From Hyphomicrobiaceae bacterium (GTDB lineage Bacteria > Pseudomonadota > Alphaproteobacteria > Rhizobiales > Aestuariivirgaceae), in assembly GCA_900298995.1 (NCBI GenBank), contig OMIC01000027.1, forward strand, positions 1 through 55,190: 55,190 bases of DNA, in the 5' to 3' direction. Both the position numbers and the translations under genes were made by a program. Positions 1 to 9,568 of the stretch are shown here, one piece after another. A model generated the notes under the pieces. It saw only the letters and a program-made list of their open reading frames with translations. It made no database searches and was not told where the DNA came from. Position 1 is the first letter of the stretch, and every line of letters begins with the position of its first letter.

Positions 1-1869
1 CGATGAGCCCCCGCCGCCCGAGCCAGATATGCGCCCCGGCGCGGTTGATGCCGCTCCGGCGCTGGTTGCAAGGCCCTCACCGAGATTTTCGGCAAATCCG
101 CCATCCCCGCCCCAGCCATGACGGCCTGCATACCATGCCGGACCCGCCGCACCCGCAGCGGCAGCAGCCGCGAGAACGGCTGCAAATTTTGCGTTCCACG
201 CGTTCGCGCAATCCAGTGCCATCGCATAGGGCAGATAGCGTTCGAACAGCTCCGGAGTCTTCTCCGGCGGATGCAGCACATTGAGACGGTCTTCCTCGGC
301 GGTCGACAGATAGAGGCGGAAGCCCTCGATCTGGTCGAGGATCTGCCGGCCCTGCACCGTGGGCGCGCGCAGCAGGTGATAGAAGAGCACGTTCAGCAGG
401 CCCATCAGCACGGCGGCGCCTGCCAGCACATAGAGTGCCGGTGATTCATCGCCGTTGAGGAACATGGAGATCGGTACCGCGAGGCCGCCGCCGATGAAGG
501 GAATGAGAAACAACAATCCCGCCAGTGACGAGATCTTCCCCCACAGCTTGCGCGCCGTGAACAGGCCCCGGATCGCAGCCCATCCGATGGAGATGACGAT
601 ACCCCACCAGACTGCCATCCAGCCCAGGGCGACCAGCTCCGCACTGCCAGACTGATCCGCCAGCAGGAGGGCGCCGCCCAGCAGGAAGATCAGCGACAGC
701 GCCAGCCCCGCCGCAAACCACATGAGATTTCGCCGGAACAGGGTTTCTTCATATTCATCGGCCAGTGCTGTCTCGAGAGCATTGCGCGCCGCACGCACTG
801 CCACGTGGTTCGACTGCCTCAGTTCCGTATTGCCCGGCGGCAGCGCCAGGAACAGCGCACGCTCGGATGCCGTGAGTGTCGCTCCGGCCATACCCTCCGT
901 CTTGGTAATGGCAAAGCCGTCATCGTCGTCATCCGAAATTCTCAGCCAGCCCTTTACGGCCAGCCCCACCAGAGCAGCCGCAAAGCCCCTGTCGTCTGCT
1001 CCATATGTCCGGACGAAGCGCACCGCCGCCGGGCCCATGGCCTTGGGCGGCGAAAATATCGGAATGATCGTGCCCTTCGCGGGGTCACGGCCCACCCGGT
1101 TCCAGACCATGACAAAATAGAGGCCGACGGTCACGAGACCTAATCCCAGAACGAAGAACCCGGCATTGTCGGACATCCACCAGCCAAGCTCCTGGCTTGT
1201 CTCTGGAGCCGTGACGATGCCCTTCTGCCAGGCCACCGCCACAGTGAAACCCTCTCCGGGTGCCAGCGTGCGGGTGGTCACGGCCTCGAAGTTATTGCCG
1301 CGCGCGTCCAGGACGGCTGCATCCGTGCCGGTTGCGCCTGCGACCCCTGTATAGAAGGCCTGCCGGGAAATCTGCGCGCCTGTCGGAAGCTGGATGATGG
1401 CGCGTGCCTCGAGAATGGGCAGTGTCCAGCCATTGCCGGTCACGTTCCAGTAGAGTTCGTCGAAGTCCGTGAAGAAGCCGATCTGCCGCGTCGTCCTGTA
1501 GCTGATCCCGTAGCGATGCAGGCCGGGCTCGAGCAGCACGTTCTTCTCGCCGATACGGATGCGCGTGCCATTGCTGAGGTCCTCCAGCACATAGGGCTCG
1601 GCCCTGCCGTCGCGGCTGACACTCTCCACCGCGAAGCCGACCCGAACCCGTTGTCCCGTGCGATCCGTGTAGGTGGTCGGAAAGTCGCGCAAGATGCCGC
1701 GCTTGATCTTCCGGCCCTCAGCAGCCACCACAATCGTCTCGCGCACCAGCAGCGAGGCATCGGCATTGACCGTCACGTCGCTCACGAAAGAGGTGATGCG
1801 CTCTTCGGCCTGTGCCGGTGCGGCGATCGCCAGCAACAGGCCAATCGCGAATGCGAGAAGCCGGCGCAT
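1..1869 (-). CDS. DUF2207 family membrane protein, C-terminus cut by the window edge
   Basis: One open frame of 623 codons runs from an ATG at 1869 to the left edge without a stop, so only the extreme C-terminus is missing. A signal peptide (about residues 1-21, ending AQA) precedes an extracytoplasmic domain to about residue 230. A first membrane segment lies near 236-256 and four more lie roughly between 384 and 496. A soluble stretch follows, and the visible end is a Gly/Ser-rich tail. This layout, including the Gly-rich tail, is typical of DUF2207 proteins, which often sit next to LemA. The start is 1 base past the lemA stop, so the two are probably one operon. The function of the family is not established; a role at the cell envelope is inference. 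Confidence 0.85.
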   Translation of the reverse strand, partial: MRRLLAFAIGLLLAIAAPAQAEERITSFVSDVTVNADASLLVRETIVVAAEGRKIKRGILRDFPTTYTDRTGQRVRVGFAVESVSRDGRAEPYVLEDLSNGTRIRIGEKNVLLEPGLHRYGISYRTTRQIGFFTDFDELYWNVTGNGWTLPILEARAIIQLPTGAQISRQAFYTGVAGATGTDAAVLDARGNNFEAVTTRTLAPGEGFTVAVAWQKGIVTAPETSQELGWWMSDNAGFFVLGLGLVTVGLYFVMVWNRVGRDPAKGTIIPIFSPPKAMGPAAVRFVRTYGADDRGFAAALVGLAVKGWLRISDDDDDGFAITKTEGMAGATLTASERALFLALPPGNTELRQSNHVAVRAARNALETALADEYEETLFRRNLMWFAAGLALSLIFLLGGALLLADQSGSAELVALGWMAVWWGIVISIGWAAIRGLFTARKLWGKISSLAGLLFLIPFIGGGLAVPISMFLNGDESPALYVLAGAAVLMGLLNVLFYHLLRAPTVQGRQILDQIEGFRLYLSTAEEDRLNVLHPPEKTPELFERYLPYAMALDCANAWNAKFAAVLAAAAAAGAAGPAWYAGRHGWGGDGGFAENLGEGLATSAGAASTAPGRISGSGGGGSS

Positions 1870-1870
1870 C

Positions 1871-2431
1871 TCAGCGCGTCTTGAAGTCCACTTTCGGAAC
1901 CTCGCGGGCTGCCGCATCCCCGATCTCGAAGAACTCCGCCTTCTGGAACTTGAACTGCGTCGCCACGAGATTGCTGGGGAAGCTCTCGATCATGGTGTTC
2001 AGGTTGCGCACCGCCCCGTTGTAGTAGCGCCGCGACATCTGGATCTCGTCCTCGATGTGGGCGAGCTTGTCCTGCAGGTCGCGGAAATTGGCATCCGCCT
2101 TGAGCTCCGGATAGGCCTCGGCAATTGCAAAGAGGCGGCCCAGCGCCTGGCTCATGGCCTGGCCGATGGCGGACTGCTCCCCGACCGTTCCCCCGGCAAT
2201 GGACTTGGCCCGCAACTCCGCAATGTCGCGGAACAGCTTGTCCTCATGAGAGGCATAGCCCTTCACGGTTTCGATGAGGTTCGGAATGAGGTCGGCGCGG
2301 CGGCGCAGCTGCACGTCAATGCCGCTCCAGCCTTCAGCCACCAGGTTCTTGTTGCGGACGAGCGCGTTGTAGGCCCAGACGAGATAGGCCGCGATCGCAA
2401 TCACGAGGCCGAGAAGCGTGTAACCGATCAT
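1871..2431 (-). CDS. lemA: LemA family protein
   Basis: The 186-residue protein starts with one hydrophobic segment (about residues 2-20), followed by the charged helical LemA domain. It contains the characteristic stretch with R-RR-DLIPNLIETVKGYA at about residues 40-60, and a C-terminal alpha-helical region. I chose the ATG at 2431 because the N-terminal membrane segment then begins at residue 2, as in the family; the frame is also open 10 codons further upstream. LemA proteins are single-pass membrane proteins of unclear biochemical role. The DUF2207 gene follows immediately, and that pairing is common. Confidence 0.9.
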   Translation of the reverse strand: MIGYTLLGLVIAIAAYLVWAYNALVRNKNLVAEGWSGIDVQLRRRADLIPNLIETVKGYASHEDKLFRDIAELRAKSIAGGTVGEQSAIGQAMSQALGRLFAIAEAYPELKADANFRDLQDKLAHIEDEIQMSRRYYNGAVRNLNTMIESFPSNLVATQFKFQKAEFFEIGDAAAREVPKVDFKTR

Positions 2432-2488
2432 GCACCTGCCCTCCCTTGCCCAAACGGCCACGTTATATGGGGGCCCGTGGCAGGGAAT

Positions 2489-3316
2489 TCAAGTCCTGGT
2501 GGTCAGTGTGAAGGGGCGGTCATGACTCAGCGACGGAATGCGGCGTCGAGTTTCTGCTACCTTTGCCAGATCTATCTCTGACATCACAATCCCTGGTTCT
2601 TCGCCGCCATCGGCAAGCACCACGCCCCACGGATCGACGATCAGCGAGTGACCGTAGCATTCCGCCCCGCCGGCCAGCGTGCCGCACTGGCCGGGTGAGA
2701 TCACATAGGCCGCGTTCTCGATGGCCCTCGCCCGCTGCAGCACATGCCAGTGCGCCCTGCCGGTGACCCGGGTGAAGGCGGCGGGCGCGGCCAGCATTTC
2801 TGCGCCCGCCTGCGCATGGCTCCGGTAAAGATGCGGAAAGCGGATGTCATAGCAGATCGAGAGTCCCAGCAATCCACCGGCGCAGGGCGTGATCACAGCC
2901 GTGCTGCCTGGTGCGATGGTGGCCGATTCACGGTAGCTGCGGCCCTCGCCGAGGTCGATGTCGAAGAGATGGATCTTGTCATAGCGCGCGAGGATTGTGC
3001 CCTCGGGCGACAGCATAAAGCTGCGGTTGAAGATGCGGCCGTCGGGCGCCTTCACCCCGACCGATCCGATCAGCAGCCAGATGCGCAGGTCTTTCGCGAG
3101 GTCTTGGAACACCGGCAGGGCGGGATGGTCTGCCTCGGCATGGGCAACAGGAAACATCTTGCCGTCGCGCGTGTCGAGTCCCGCGCAGTATTCGGGCGTT
3201 GCCACGAAGCTGGCACCCCGGCTTGCCGCCTCGCGGATCATCGTGGCCAGCACGGCGAGGTCGTGACGGAGATCGGGCGTGGCGGTGGACTGGATGCAGG
3301 CAGCGGTGAAGCGCAT
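2489..3316 (-). CDS. Carbon-nitrogen hydrolase, Nit/omega-amidase type
   Basis: This 275-residue protein belongs to the nitrilase superfamily. The three catalytic residues are visible: Glu42 in TPEYC, Lys114 in YDKIHLFD and Cys155 in LSICYDIRFP. Length and motif spacing fit the Nit1/Nit2 branch (deaminated-glutathione amidase or omega-amidase), which hydrolyses amide bonds in small cytoplasmic metabolites. The DIRFP segment after the catalytic Cys is characteristic of that branch. It lies 57 bases upstream of lemA and 14 bases downstream of the LysR gene, all on the same strand. The physiological substrate cannot be told from sequence; it could also be a formamidase-like or carbamoyl hydrolase relative. 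Confidence 0.88.
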   Translation of the reverse strand: MRFTAACIQSTATPDLRHDLAVLATMIREAASRGASFVATPEYCAGLDTRDGKMFPVAHAEADHPALPVFQDLAKDLRIWLLIGSVGVKAPDGRIFNRSFMLSPEGTILARYDKIHLFDIDLGEGRSYRESATIAPGSTAVITPCAGGLLGLSICYDIRFPHLYRSHAQAGAEMLAAPAAFTRVTGRAHWHVLQRARAIENAAYVISPGQCGTLAGGAECYGHSLIVDPWGVVLADGGEEPGIVMSEIDLAKVAETRRRIPSLSHDRPFTLTTRT

Positions 3317-3330
3317 GGCGGTCTTCTAGC

Positions 3331-4197
3331 TCATGGCACGTCAAGCGTGAAGAAGGACTGGATGATGTTGAGCGAACTGCGCGCCGCAAGGCAGGTCATC
3401 CATTCCTCCATCTCGGTTGTCCAGTCGGGAATGGCCAGTACCGCCAGCCGCCCGTCGGGCGTGAGCTCGCCTTCCGACATGATGGCGAGGCCCAGTCCCT
3501 GGGCTGCCGCCTCGCGCGCCGCCTCGCGGCTTTCGATTTCAATCGTCGTTGAAAGGGCGAGGCTGCGCCGCGCCGCCTCGGTCAGCAGCAGGTGCCGTGT
3601 CATCGAGCCATCCTCGCGCAGGATCAGCGGCAGCTTCATCAACTCGGTAAAGCGGATGGTCTTCAGCCGCGCGAGCTGCGAGCTGCGCTGCACCACCGCC
3701 ACCAGCCGGTCGCTGCGGAGCTTGCGTGCGAGAAATCGGGCCTCCGCCGGGCGCTCTGCGGTGACGGCGATGTCGATGGAGAAGTCCTCCAGCCGCTTGA
3801 GGAGCTGTGCTGAATTGCCGGTAACCAGCCGCACCGCCAGCTTGGGGTGGCGCACGCGGAAACGCGCCAGTGCCGGAAGAATATGGACAGCCGCATCGGC
3901 GCCGATGGTGAGCTGGCCTTCCTCCAGCCTGCGGCCCCGTGCCAGAAGCTCGGCGGCCTGGGCCTCCGCCTCGAACTGGCGCTCGGCGATGGCAAACAGC
4001 TTGCGGCCCATCTCGGTGAGCGCCACCCCCGAGGCCGCGCGGGTGAACAGCTGCACGCCGTAGCCTTCCTCCAGCTTGCGCACATGGTCGGAGACGGCAG
4101 GCTGGGTGAGACCCAGCGCTCCGGCTGCGCGTGAGAAGCCGCCGTGGACGGCGACGGCATGAAAGGCCTTGAGCTGGGCGTGTCGCATATCGTTCAA
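3331..4197 (-). CDS. LysR-type regulator, probable regulator of phnWAY
   Basis: The 288-residue protein has the LysR winged helix-turn-helix at about residues 5-62, including LGLTQPAVSDHVRKLE. A LysR substrate-binding domain follows from about residue 90. It is transcribed divergently from phnW with only 82 bases between the starts. That region carries two inverted repeats that look like LysR binding sites. Divergent LysR genes usually control the adjacent operon and themselves, so an inducer from 2-aminoethylphosphonate breakdown is likely, by inference. An internal ATG four codons in is an alternative start. Confidence 0.9.
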   Translation of the reverse strand: MNDMRHAQLKAFHAVAVHGGFSRAAGALGLTQPAVSDHVRKLEEGYGVQLFTRAASGVALTEMGRKLFAIAERQFEAEAQAAELLARGRRLEEGQLTIGADAAVHILPALARFRVRHPKLAVRLVTGNSAQLLKRLEDFSIDIAVTAERPAEARFLARKLRSDRLVAVVQRSSQLARLKTIRFTELMKLPLILREDGSMTRHLLLTEAARRSLALSTTIEIESREAAREAAAQGLGLAIMSEGELTPDGRLAVLAIPDWTTEMEEWMTCLAARSSLNIIQSFFTLDVP

Positions 4198-4198
4198 A

Positions 4199-4215
4199 CT
4201 TATGGATTACATAAG
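4199..4215. promoter_or_regulatory. Inverted repeat, candidate LysR operator 1
   Basis: CTTATG and CATAAG form a perfect 6-bp dyad around a 5-base centre. It contains the T-N11-A core (TATGGATTACATA) typical of LysR sites. It begins 2 bases upstream of the LysR start, a position suited to autoregulation. Confidence 0.55.
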
Positions 4216-4225
4216 AACATACGAT

Positions 4226-4243
4226 TTGACTGATACAGGTCAA
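4226..4243. promoter_or_regulatory. Inverted repeat TTGAC-N8-GTCAA, candidate LysR operator 2
   Basis: This second dyad lies between the first repeat and phnW. Its left arm could also serve as a -35 element (TTGACT) for phnW. Together with the first dyad it resembles the recognition and activation sites of a LysR-controlled divergent promoter. Confidence 0.4.
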
Positions 4244-4279
4244 GCCGTCATTTTCCCGGCCAACGACGAGGATGCTCCC

Positions 4280-5440
4280 ATGGACAAACCGACCCAGCGC
4301 TTCAACGGCCCGCCCGGCCAGGAAGACATGCCCTATCTGCTGACCCCCGGCCCGCTCACCACTTCGCGTGGCGTGAAGGCCGCCATGCTGGCCGACTGGG
4401 GTTCGCGTGATGTCGAGTTCCGCCGCGTGGTGGCTGAGATCCGCAAGGGTCTCCTCGGTCTCGCCGGATGTGACGAATCCTACGAATGCGTCATCATGCA
4501 GGGCTCTGGCACCTTCGCCATCGAAGCCGCGCTCGGCGCCTTCTGCCCGAAGGATGATGCCAAGACGCTGGTCGTCGCCAATGGCGCCTATGGCGATCGT
4601 GCTGCCGCGATCCTCGCCCGCCTCGGCCGCCCCGTCAGCAAGATCGACAAGGGCGACAGCGCTGCCCCCTCGGCAGAGGATGTGGCCCAGGCGCTTGATG
4701 CCGATCCGGCCATCAGCCATGTCTGGATCATCCACTGCGAAACTACCTCGGGCATTGTAAACCCGATCACGGCGGTCGCGCGCGAAGTGAAGCGCCGCGG
4801 CAAGACCTACATGGTTGATGCCATGTCATCCTTCGGTGCGCTGCCGCTCGACATGGGCGATGGCATCGACGTCATGGTGTCCTCTTCCAACAAGTGCATC
4901 GAAGGCGTTCCTGGCTTTTCCTATGTGCTGGTCAAACGCGACATGCTGCTCGCCTCGAAGGGCATGAGCCACTCGGTCGTGCTCGATCTCTACGAACAAT
5001 GGAAAGGGCTCGAAGCCAATGGCCAGTTCCGCTTCACGCCGCCCACCCATGCGCTCGTCGCCTTCCATCAGGCCATGGCCGAACACGCCGAGGAAGGTGG
5101 CGTCGCGGCCCGCGGCCGGCGCTATGCCGGAAATGCGCGAATCCTGATCAAGGGCATGCGCGACATGGGCTTCACGACACTGCTCTCCGACAATGAGGCA
5201 GGCCCGATCATCCAGACATTCCTCACGCCCCGTGATCCCAATTTCGACTTCGAGCAGTTCTATGAGGACCTGCGCCGCCGGGGCTTCGCCATCTATCCCG
5301 GCAAGCTCACGAAGCGCCCGAGCTTCCGGATCGGCACCATCGGCAAGGTCGATGAGCGGGTGATGCAGGCCGTGCTCGCCGCCATTCGAGAGGTGCTGGC
5401 CGGCATGAAGGTCACCGATCTCCGTCCCCTGGAGGCGTGA
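4280..5440 (+). CDS. phnW: 2-aminoethylphosphonate--pyruvate transaminase
   Basis: The product (386 residues) is a class V aminotransferase. It moves the amino group of 2-aminoethylphosphonate to pyruvate, giving phosphonoacetaldehyde and alanine. The N-terminal LLTPGPLTTS motif and the PLP lysine, Lys205 in SSSNKCIEG, are as expected for PhnW. The ATG at 4280 has a purine-rich GACGAGGA 7 bases upstream. The frame is open from 4169, but that extension would run through the divergent promoter. phnA follows after 7 bases and phnY after that, giving a complete PhnW-PhnY-PhnA route. It is divergent from the LysR regulator. Confidence 0.95.
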   Translation: MDKPTQRFNGPPGQEDMPYLLTPGPLTTSRGVKAAMLADWGSRDVEFRRVVAEIRKGLLGLAGCDESYECVIMQGSGTFAIEAALGAFCPKDDAKTLVVANGAYGDRAAAILARLGRPVSKIDKGDSAAPSAEDVAQALDADPAISHVWIIHCETTSGIVNPITAVAREVKRRGKTYMVDAMSSFGALPLDMGDGIDVMVSSSNKCIEGVPGFSYVLVKRDMLLASKGMSHSVVLDLYEQWKGLEANGQFRFTPPTHALVAFHQAMAEHAEEGGVAARGRRYAGNARILIKGMRDMGFTTLLSDNEAGPIIQTFLTPRDPNFDFEQFYEDLRRRGFAIYPGKLTKRPSFRIGTIGKVDERVMQAVLAAIREVLAGMKVTDLRPLEA

Positions 5441-5447
5441 GACGCGC

Positions 5448-6686
5448 ATGAAGACCATCACCGTCAATGGCCGCAGCTACAACTGGCCGTCTGCTCCGCT
5501 CGTCGTCATCTGCTGCGATGGCAGCGAACCGGCCTATATGGAAGTCGCCATGCAGGCCGGCCTCATGCCGAACCTCCAGCGCATCATCGCCAGGGGCGAG
5601 AACCGCCGCGGGCACTCCGTCATCCCCAGCTTCACCAATCCCAACAACCTGTCCATCGTCACCGGACGCCCGCCCGTCGTGCATGGGATCTGCGGAAACT
5701 ATCTCATCGATCCGGCCACCGGCCAGGAAACCATGATGAACGATCCGAAATGGCTGCGCGCCCCAACCATCTTCGAGGCTTTCCAGAAAGCGGGCGCGCG
5801 CATTGCCATGGTCACCGCCAAGGACAAGCTGCGCCTGCTGCTCGGCAAGGGCCTCGTGTTTGACGGCACGGCAGTGGCCTTCTCCTCCGAGAAGGCCGAC
5901 AAGGTCACGCTCGCCGAGAATGGCATCGCCGATGCCTGCGCACTGGTCGGCATGGGGGTTCCGGATGTCTATTCGGCCGAGCTCTCGGAATTCGTCTTCG
6001 CAGCCGGCGTCAAGCTGCTCTCCGGTTTCCGACCAGACCTGATGTATCTCTCGACCACCGACTACGTGCAGCACAAATATGCACCCGGCTCAGATGGCGC
6101 CAATCGCTTCTATGCCATGATGGACCGCTATCTGGGGCAACTCGATGCGGCGGGCGCCATCATCGTCATCGTTGCCGACCACGGGATGAAGGACAAGCAT
6201 CTCGCCAGCGGCGAGCCTGATGTGCTCTATCTTCAGGATGTGCTCGACAAGGCCTTCGGGTCCGGCAAGACCAAGGTGATCCTGCCGATCACCGATCCCT
6301 ATGTCGTCCATCACGGTGCGCTTGGCAGCTTCGCCACCGTCTATGCCTATGGTCCTGAGGTCAGCGACGTGATGGCAGTGATCGCGCGTCAGGATGGCAT
6401 CGACGCCGTGCTCGACCGCAAGACGGGCTGCGCGCGTTATGAATTGCCGGAAGACCGCATGGGCGATGTCATCGTCGTTTCCGGTGGCCCTGCGGGCTCG
6501 AAGGTCATCGGCACCTCGCGCGAGAAGCATGATCTCTCGGGTCTCGACGAGCCGCTGCGCTCGCATGGCGGGCTGACCGAGCAGGAAATCCCCGTCATCG
6601 CCAACCGCAAGTTCAAGAACGCACCGGAAAGGCTTCGCAACTTCGATGCCTTCGCCCTTGGCTGCAATCACATCATGGAGAGCTGA
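5448..6686 (+). CDS. phnA: Phosphonoacetate hydrolase
   Basis: This 412-residue member of the alkaline phosphatase superfamily cleaves the C-P bond of phosphonoacetate to acetate and phosphate. The expected metal ligands and nucleophile can be placed: Asp24 (CCDGSEP), Thr63 (FTNPNN), Asp205 and His209 (TTDYVQHKY), Asp244-His245 (VADHGM) and His373 (RSHGG). This pattern separates PhnA from general phosphatases and nucleotide pyrophosphatases. The gene lies between phnW and phnY, with only a single base before the phnY start, so the three are translated from one mRNA. Confidence 0.95.
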   Translation: MKTITVNGRSYNWPSAPLVVICCDGSEPAYMEVAMQAGLMPNLQRIIARGENRRGHSVIPSFTNPNNLSIVTGRPPVVHGICGNYLIDPATGQETMMNDPKWLRAPTIFEAFQKAGARIAMVTAKDKLRLLLGKGLVFDGTAVAFSSEKADKVTLAENGIADACALVGMGVPDVYSAELSEFVFAAGVKLLSGFRPDLMYLSTTDYVQHKYAPGSDGANRFYAMMDRYLGQLDAAGAIIVIVADHGMKDKHLASGEPDVLYLQDVLDKAFGSGKTKVILPITDPYVVHHGALGSFATVYAYGPEVSDVMAVIARQDGIDAVLDRKTGCARYELPEDRMGDVIVVSGGPAGSKVIGTSREKHDLSGLDEPLRSHGGLTEQEIPVIANRKFKNAPERLRNFDAFALGCNHIMES

Positions 6687-6687
6687 C

Positions 6688-8148
6688 ATGAATGCCCCCC
6701 AGACCAAGCGTCCGGTGATCACCGAGTCCATGCGCATCGGTGGCCGCAAGGTCAGTGCCGATGGCGTGGTTCCGGTTCACTATCCCTACACCAACGAGAT
6801 CATCGGCACCGTTCCGGCGGGTCGCGCCGAACATGCGGCCGAGGCCTTCGCCATTGCCAAGGCCTACAAGCCGAAGCTCACGCGCTATGAGCGCCAGCAG
6901 ATCCTGTTCCGGACCGCCGAATTGATCCGCGACCGCAAGGACATGCTCTCCGACCTGATCACGCTCGAGCTTGGCCTGTCCAAGAAGGATTCGCTCTATG
7001 AGGTGGGTCGAGCCTATGACGTCTATTCGCTGGCTGGCCAGCTCTGCATTCTCGATGACGGTCAGATCTTCTCCTGTGATCTGACGCCCCAGGGAAAGCC
7101 GCGCAAGATCTTCACCAAGCGTGAACCGGTCGGCGTGATTTCTGCCATCACGCCCTTCAACCATCCGCTCAACATGGTCTCGCACAAGGTGGCTCCGGCG
7201 ATTGCCACCAACAACTGCGTGGTCTGCAAGCCGACCGAACTGACGCCGCTCACCTGCGTGGCGCTGGCCGACATTCTCTATGAGGCAGGCCTGCCGCCCG
7301 AGATGTTCCAGGTCGTGACCGGATGGCCGGACGACATCGGCAATGAGATGGTGACCAATGCCGATATTGACGTCATCACCTTCACGGGCGGTGTGCGCGT
7401 GGGCAAGATCATCGCCGCCAAGGCCGGGTACCGGCGTGCTGCTCTGGAACTCGGCGGCAATGACCCGCTGATCATTCTCGACGATCTCTCCGACAGCGAC
7501 CTCGACAAGGCGGCGGAACTCGCCGCCGCCGGAGCGACCCGAAATTCAGGCCAGCGCTGCACAGCCGTGAAGCGCATTCTCGTGCAGGAGCGGATTGCCG
7601 ACAAATTCGTGGAGAAGGTAGTTGCCAGGGCGAAGGCCATCAAGTTCGGCGACCCGATGGACCCCGCAACCGACCTCGGCACCGTGGTGCATGAGGAGGC
7701 AGCCCGCACCTTCGAGGCGCGCGTCCACAAGGCGGCAGAGCAGGGTGCGAAGGTGCTCTATGATCCGGGACGCAGGGGCGCGCTGCTTCCGCCCATCACG
7801 GTTGATTTCGTGCCGCACCAGTCGGAACTGGTCTTCGAGGAGACCTTCGGTCCCATCGTGCCCATCGTGCGGGTGCCCAATGACGATGCCGAGGTCATCC
7901 GCATTTCCAATTCGACGCCCTTCGGCCTGTCCTCGGGCGTCTGCACCAACAATCTCGGCCGCATCACGAAGTTCATCGAAGGCCTGAACGTCGGCACGGT
8001 CAACATCTGGGAAGTGCCCGGCTACCGCATCGAGATGTCGCCTTTCGGCGGAATCAAGGACTCCGGCAATGGCGTCAAGGAAGGCGTCATGGAAGCGATG
8101 AAGTTCTTCACCAATGTGAAGACCTGGTCGCTGCCCTGGCCGCAGTGA
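6688..8148 (+). CDS. phnY: Phosphonoacetaldehyde dehydrogenase
   Basis: A 486-residue NAD-dependent aldehyde dehydrogenase. Catalytic Cys291 lies in [11 protein letters not shown] and general-base Glu254 in LELGGND. In this context it should oxidise phosphonoacetaldehyde to phosphonoacetate, the substrate of the adjacent phnA product. The ATG at 6688 begins 1 base after the phnA stop; in-frame starts further upstream lie inside phnA. Without the context it would be called only aldehyde dehydrogenase; the phnW-phnA neighbourhood makes PhnY the best name. Confidence 0.93.
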   Translation: MNAPQTKRPVITESMRIGGRKVSADGVVPVHYPYTNEIIGTVPAGRAEHAAEAFAIAKAYKPKLTRYERQQILFRTAELIRDRKDMLSDLITLELGLSKKDSLYEVGRAYDVYSLAGQLCILDDGQIFSCDLTPQGKPRKIFTKREPVGVISAITPFNHPLNMVSHKVAPAIATNNCVVCKPTELTPLTCVALADILYEAGLPPEMFQVVTGWPDDIGNEMVTNADIDVITFTGGVRVGKIIAAKAGYRRAALELGGNDPLIILDDLSDSDLDKAAELAAAGATRNSGQRCTAVKRILVQERIADKFVEKVVARAKAIKFGDPMDPATDLGTVVHEEAARTFEARVHKAAEQGAKVLYDPGRRGALLPPITVDFVPHQSELVFEETFGPIVPIVRVPNDDAEVIRISNSTPFGLSSGVCTNNLGRITKFIEGLNVGTVNIWEVPGYRIEMSPFGGIKDSGNGVKEGVMEAMKFFTNVKTWSLPWPQ

Positions 8149-8151
8149 CGC

Positions 8152-9495
8152 TCAGCCGAGCCTTTCGGCCCGCAGCACCTGGCGGATCGAGGCGGCCGTC
8201 TTGTCGACGATCTCGGTGAGTTCAGCATCGCTCGCATTGTAGGGCGGGGCGAGGATCACCACGTCGCCGTTGATGCCATCGACATTGCCGCCGACCGGAT
8301 AGCAGATGAGCCCATTCTCGAAGGCCTGCTGGCGCACCTTCATGAACAGCTTGCGTTCGCCGTCGAACGGCGCCTTGCTGTCGCGATCGGCCACCAGTTC
8401 GATGGCCTGGAAGTAGCCGCGGCCACGGATGTCGCCGACAGCGGCGATGTCGCGGGTGGCGTCCGCCAGCATGGCGCGGAACGGCTGCTCCATGGCGGCG
8501 ACGCGCTCGACCAGCCTCTCGCGCGCGACGATCTTCTGCACCGCGACGCCGGCAGCGCAGCAGGCCGTGTGGCCGGTGAAAGTATGTCCTGTCATCGGCG
8601 CGCCATGCCTGCCATGAATGGCGTCGGCCACCTTGTCGGTATAGATTGCGGCGCCAAGCGGCAGATAGCCGGCGGCAAGGCCCTTGGCCACCGACATGAT
8701 GTCGGGTTCGACGCCATCGCGTTCAAGCGCCCGCCAGCTGCCCGTGCGGCCTGCGCCGCACATCACCTCGTCGGAAATCATCAGGACGCCATGGCGGTCG
8801 CAGATCTCGCGCACCCGCTTCGCATAGCCAGGCGGCGCGGGAACGCAGCCACCGGCAGCGCCGACAACGGGTTCGAAGATGAAGGCACAGATCTTCTCCG
8901 GTCCGAGGCGCAGGATTTCAGCTTCAAGTTCCTGTGCGCAGGCCTCGCCTGCCGTCTCGGCTGTCGCGCCCGCCACCGGGCGATAGGCATTGGCAGGTGA
9001 CAGGCGCGAGACGTCGAGCAGGGAACCCTCGAAGGCGCGCTTGCGCTCGAGAAAGCCCGAGACGGAGAGCGCGCCCAGCGTGTTGCCATGCCAGGAGCGT
9101 TCGCGCGCGATGAAGCGGCGGCGGCTCATCTCGCCGCGCGCGGCGTGATATTGCAGGGCCAGTTTGAGGCAGGACTCCACCGCCTCGGAGCCGCCGGTGA
9201 CATAAACCATGTGGTTCAGCGTGCCGCCGCAGCGTTTGCGGATGATGTCGGTGAGCTCTTCCAGTGCATCCGAAGAGAAGTTGTAGCGGTAGCCATGGGC
9301 GATGCGGTCGAGCTGGTCCTTGATGGCATCATTCACCTCCGCGCTGGCGTGCCCGATGCAGTAGACGGCCGGCCCCCCCGAGCCGTCGATGTACTGCTTG
9401 CCGGTGGCGTCATAGACGTAGCTACCCCTGGCCCAGGCGACTTTCGGAAGATCGCCGGTGGAATGGATGTGCTTGGGAAGAGCCGCGGAGGACAT
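8152..9495 (-). CDS. Class III PLP-dependent aminotransferase-like protein
   Basis: A 447-residue fold-type I class III PLP enzyme with the PLP lysine at Lys271 in SVAKGLAAGYLP and the DEVMCGAGRTG block before it. It converges on phnY with 3 bases between the stops, and is divergent from the acetylpolyamine-amidohydrolase-like gene. Two roles fit. It may be an omega- or polyamine aminotransferase working with its divergent neighbour. It may instead be PbfA, the (R)-1-hydroxy-2-aminoethylphosphonate ammonia-lyase, a class III-like enzyme known from phnW/phnY/phnA clusters. The sequence alone does not separate these for me. Confidence 0.85.
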   Translation of the reverse strand: MSSAALPKHIHSTGDLPKVAWARGSYVYDATGKQYIDGSGGPAVYCIGHASAEVNDAIKDQLDRIAHGYRYNFSSDALEELTDIIRKRCGGTLNHMVYVTGGSEAVESCLKLALQYHAARGEMSRRRFIARERSWHGNTLGALSVSGFLERKRAFEGSLLDVSRLSPANAYRPVAGATAETAGEACAQELEAEILRLGPEKICAFIFEPVVGAAGGCVPAPPGYAKRVREICDRHGVLMISDEVMCGAGRTGSWRALERDGVEPDIMSVAKGLAAGYLPLGAAIYTDKVADAIHGRHGAPMTGHTFTGHTACCAAGVAVQKIVARERLVERVAAMEQPFRAMLADATRDIAAVGDIRGRGYFQAIELVADRDSKAPFDGERKLFMKVRQQAFENGLICYPVGGNVDGINGDVVILAPPYNASDAELTEIVDKTAASIRQVLRAERLG

Positions 9496-9568
9496 GAGGG
9501 TTGCGCCTTGCTTTGGAGGTGACGGACGGCCAAACTCTTACCACTCAACACAGAGGCTCGGCAAACCG

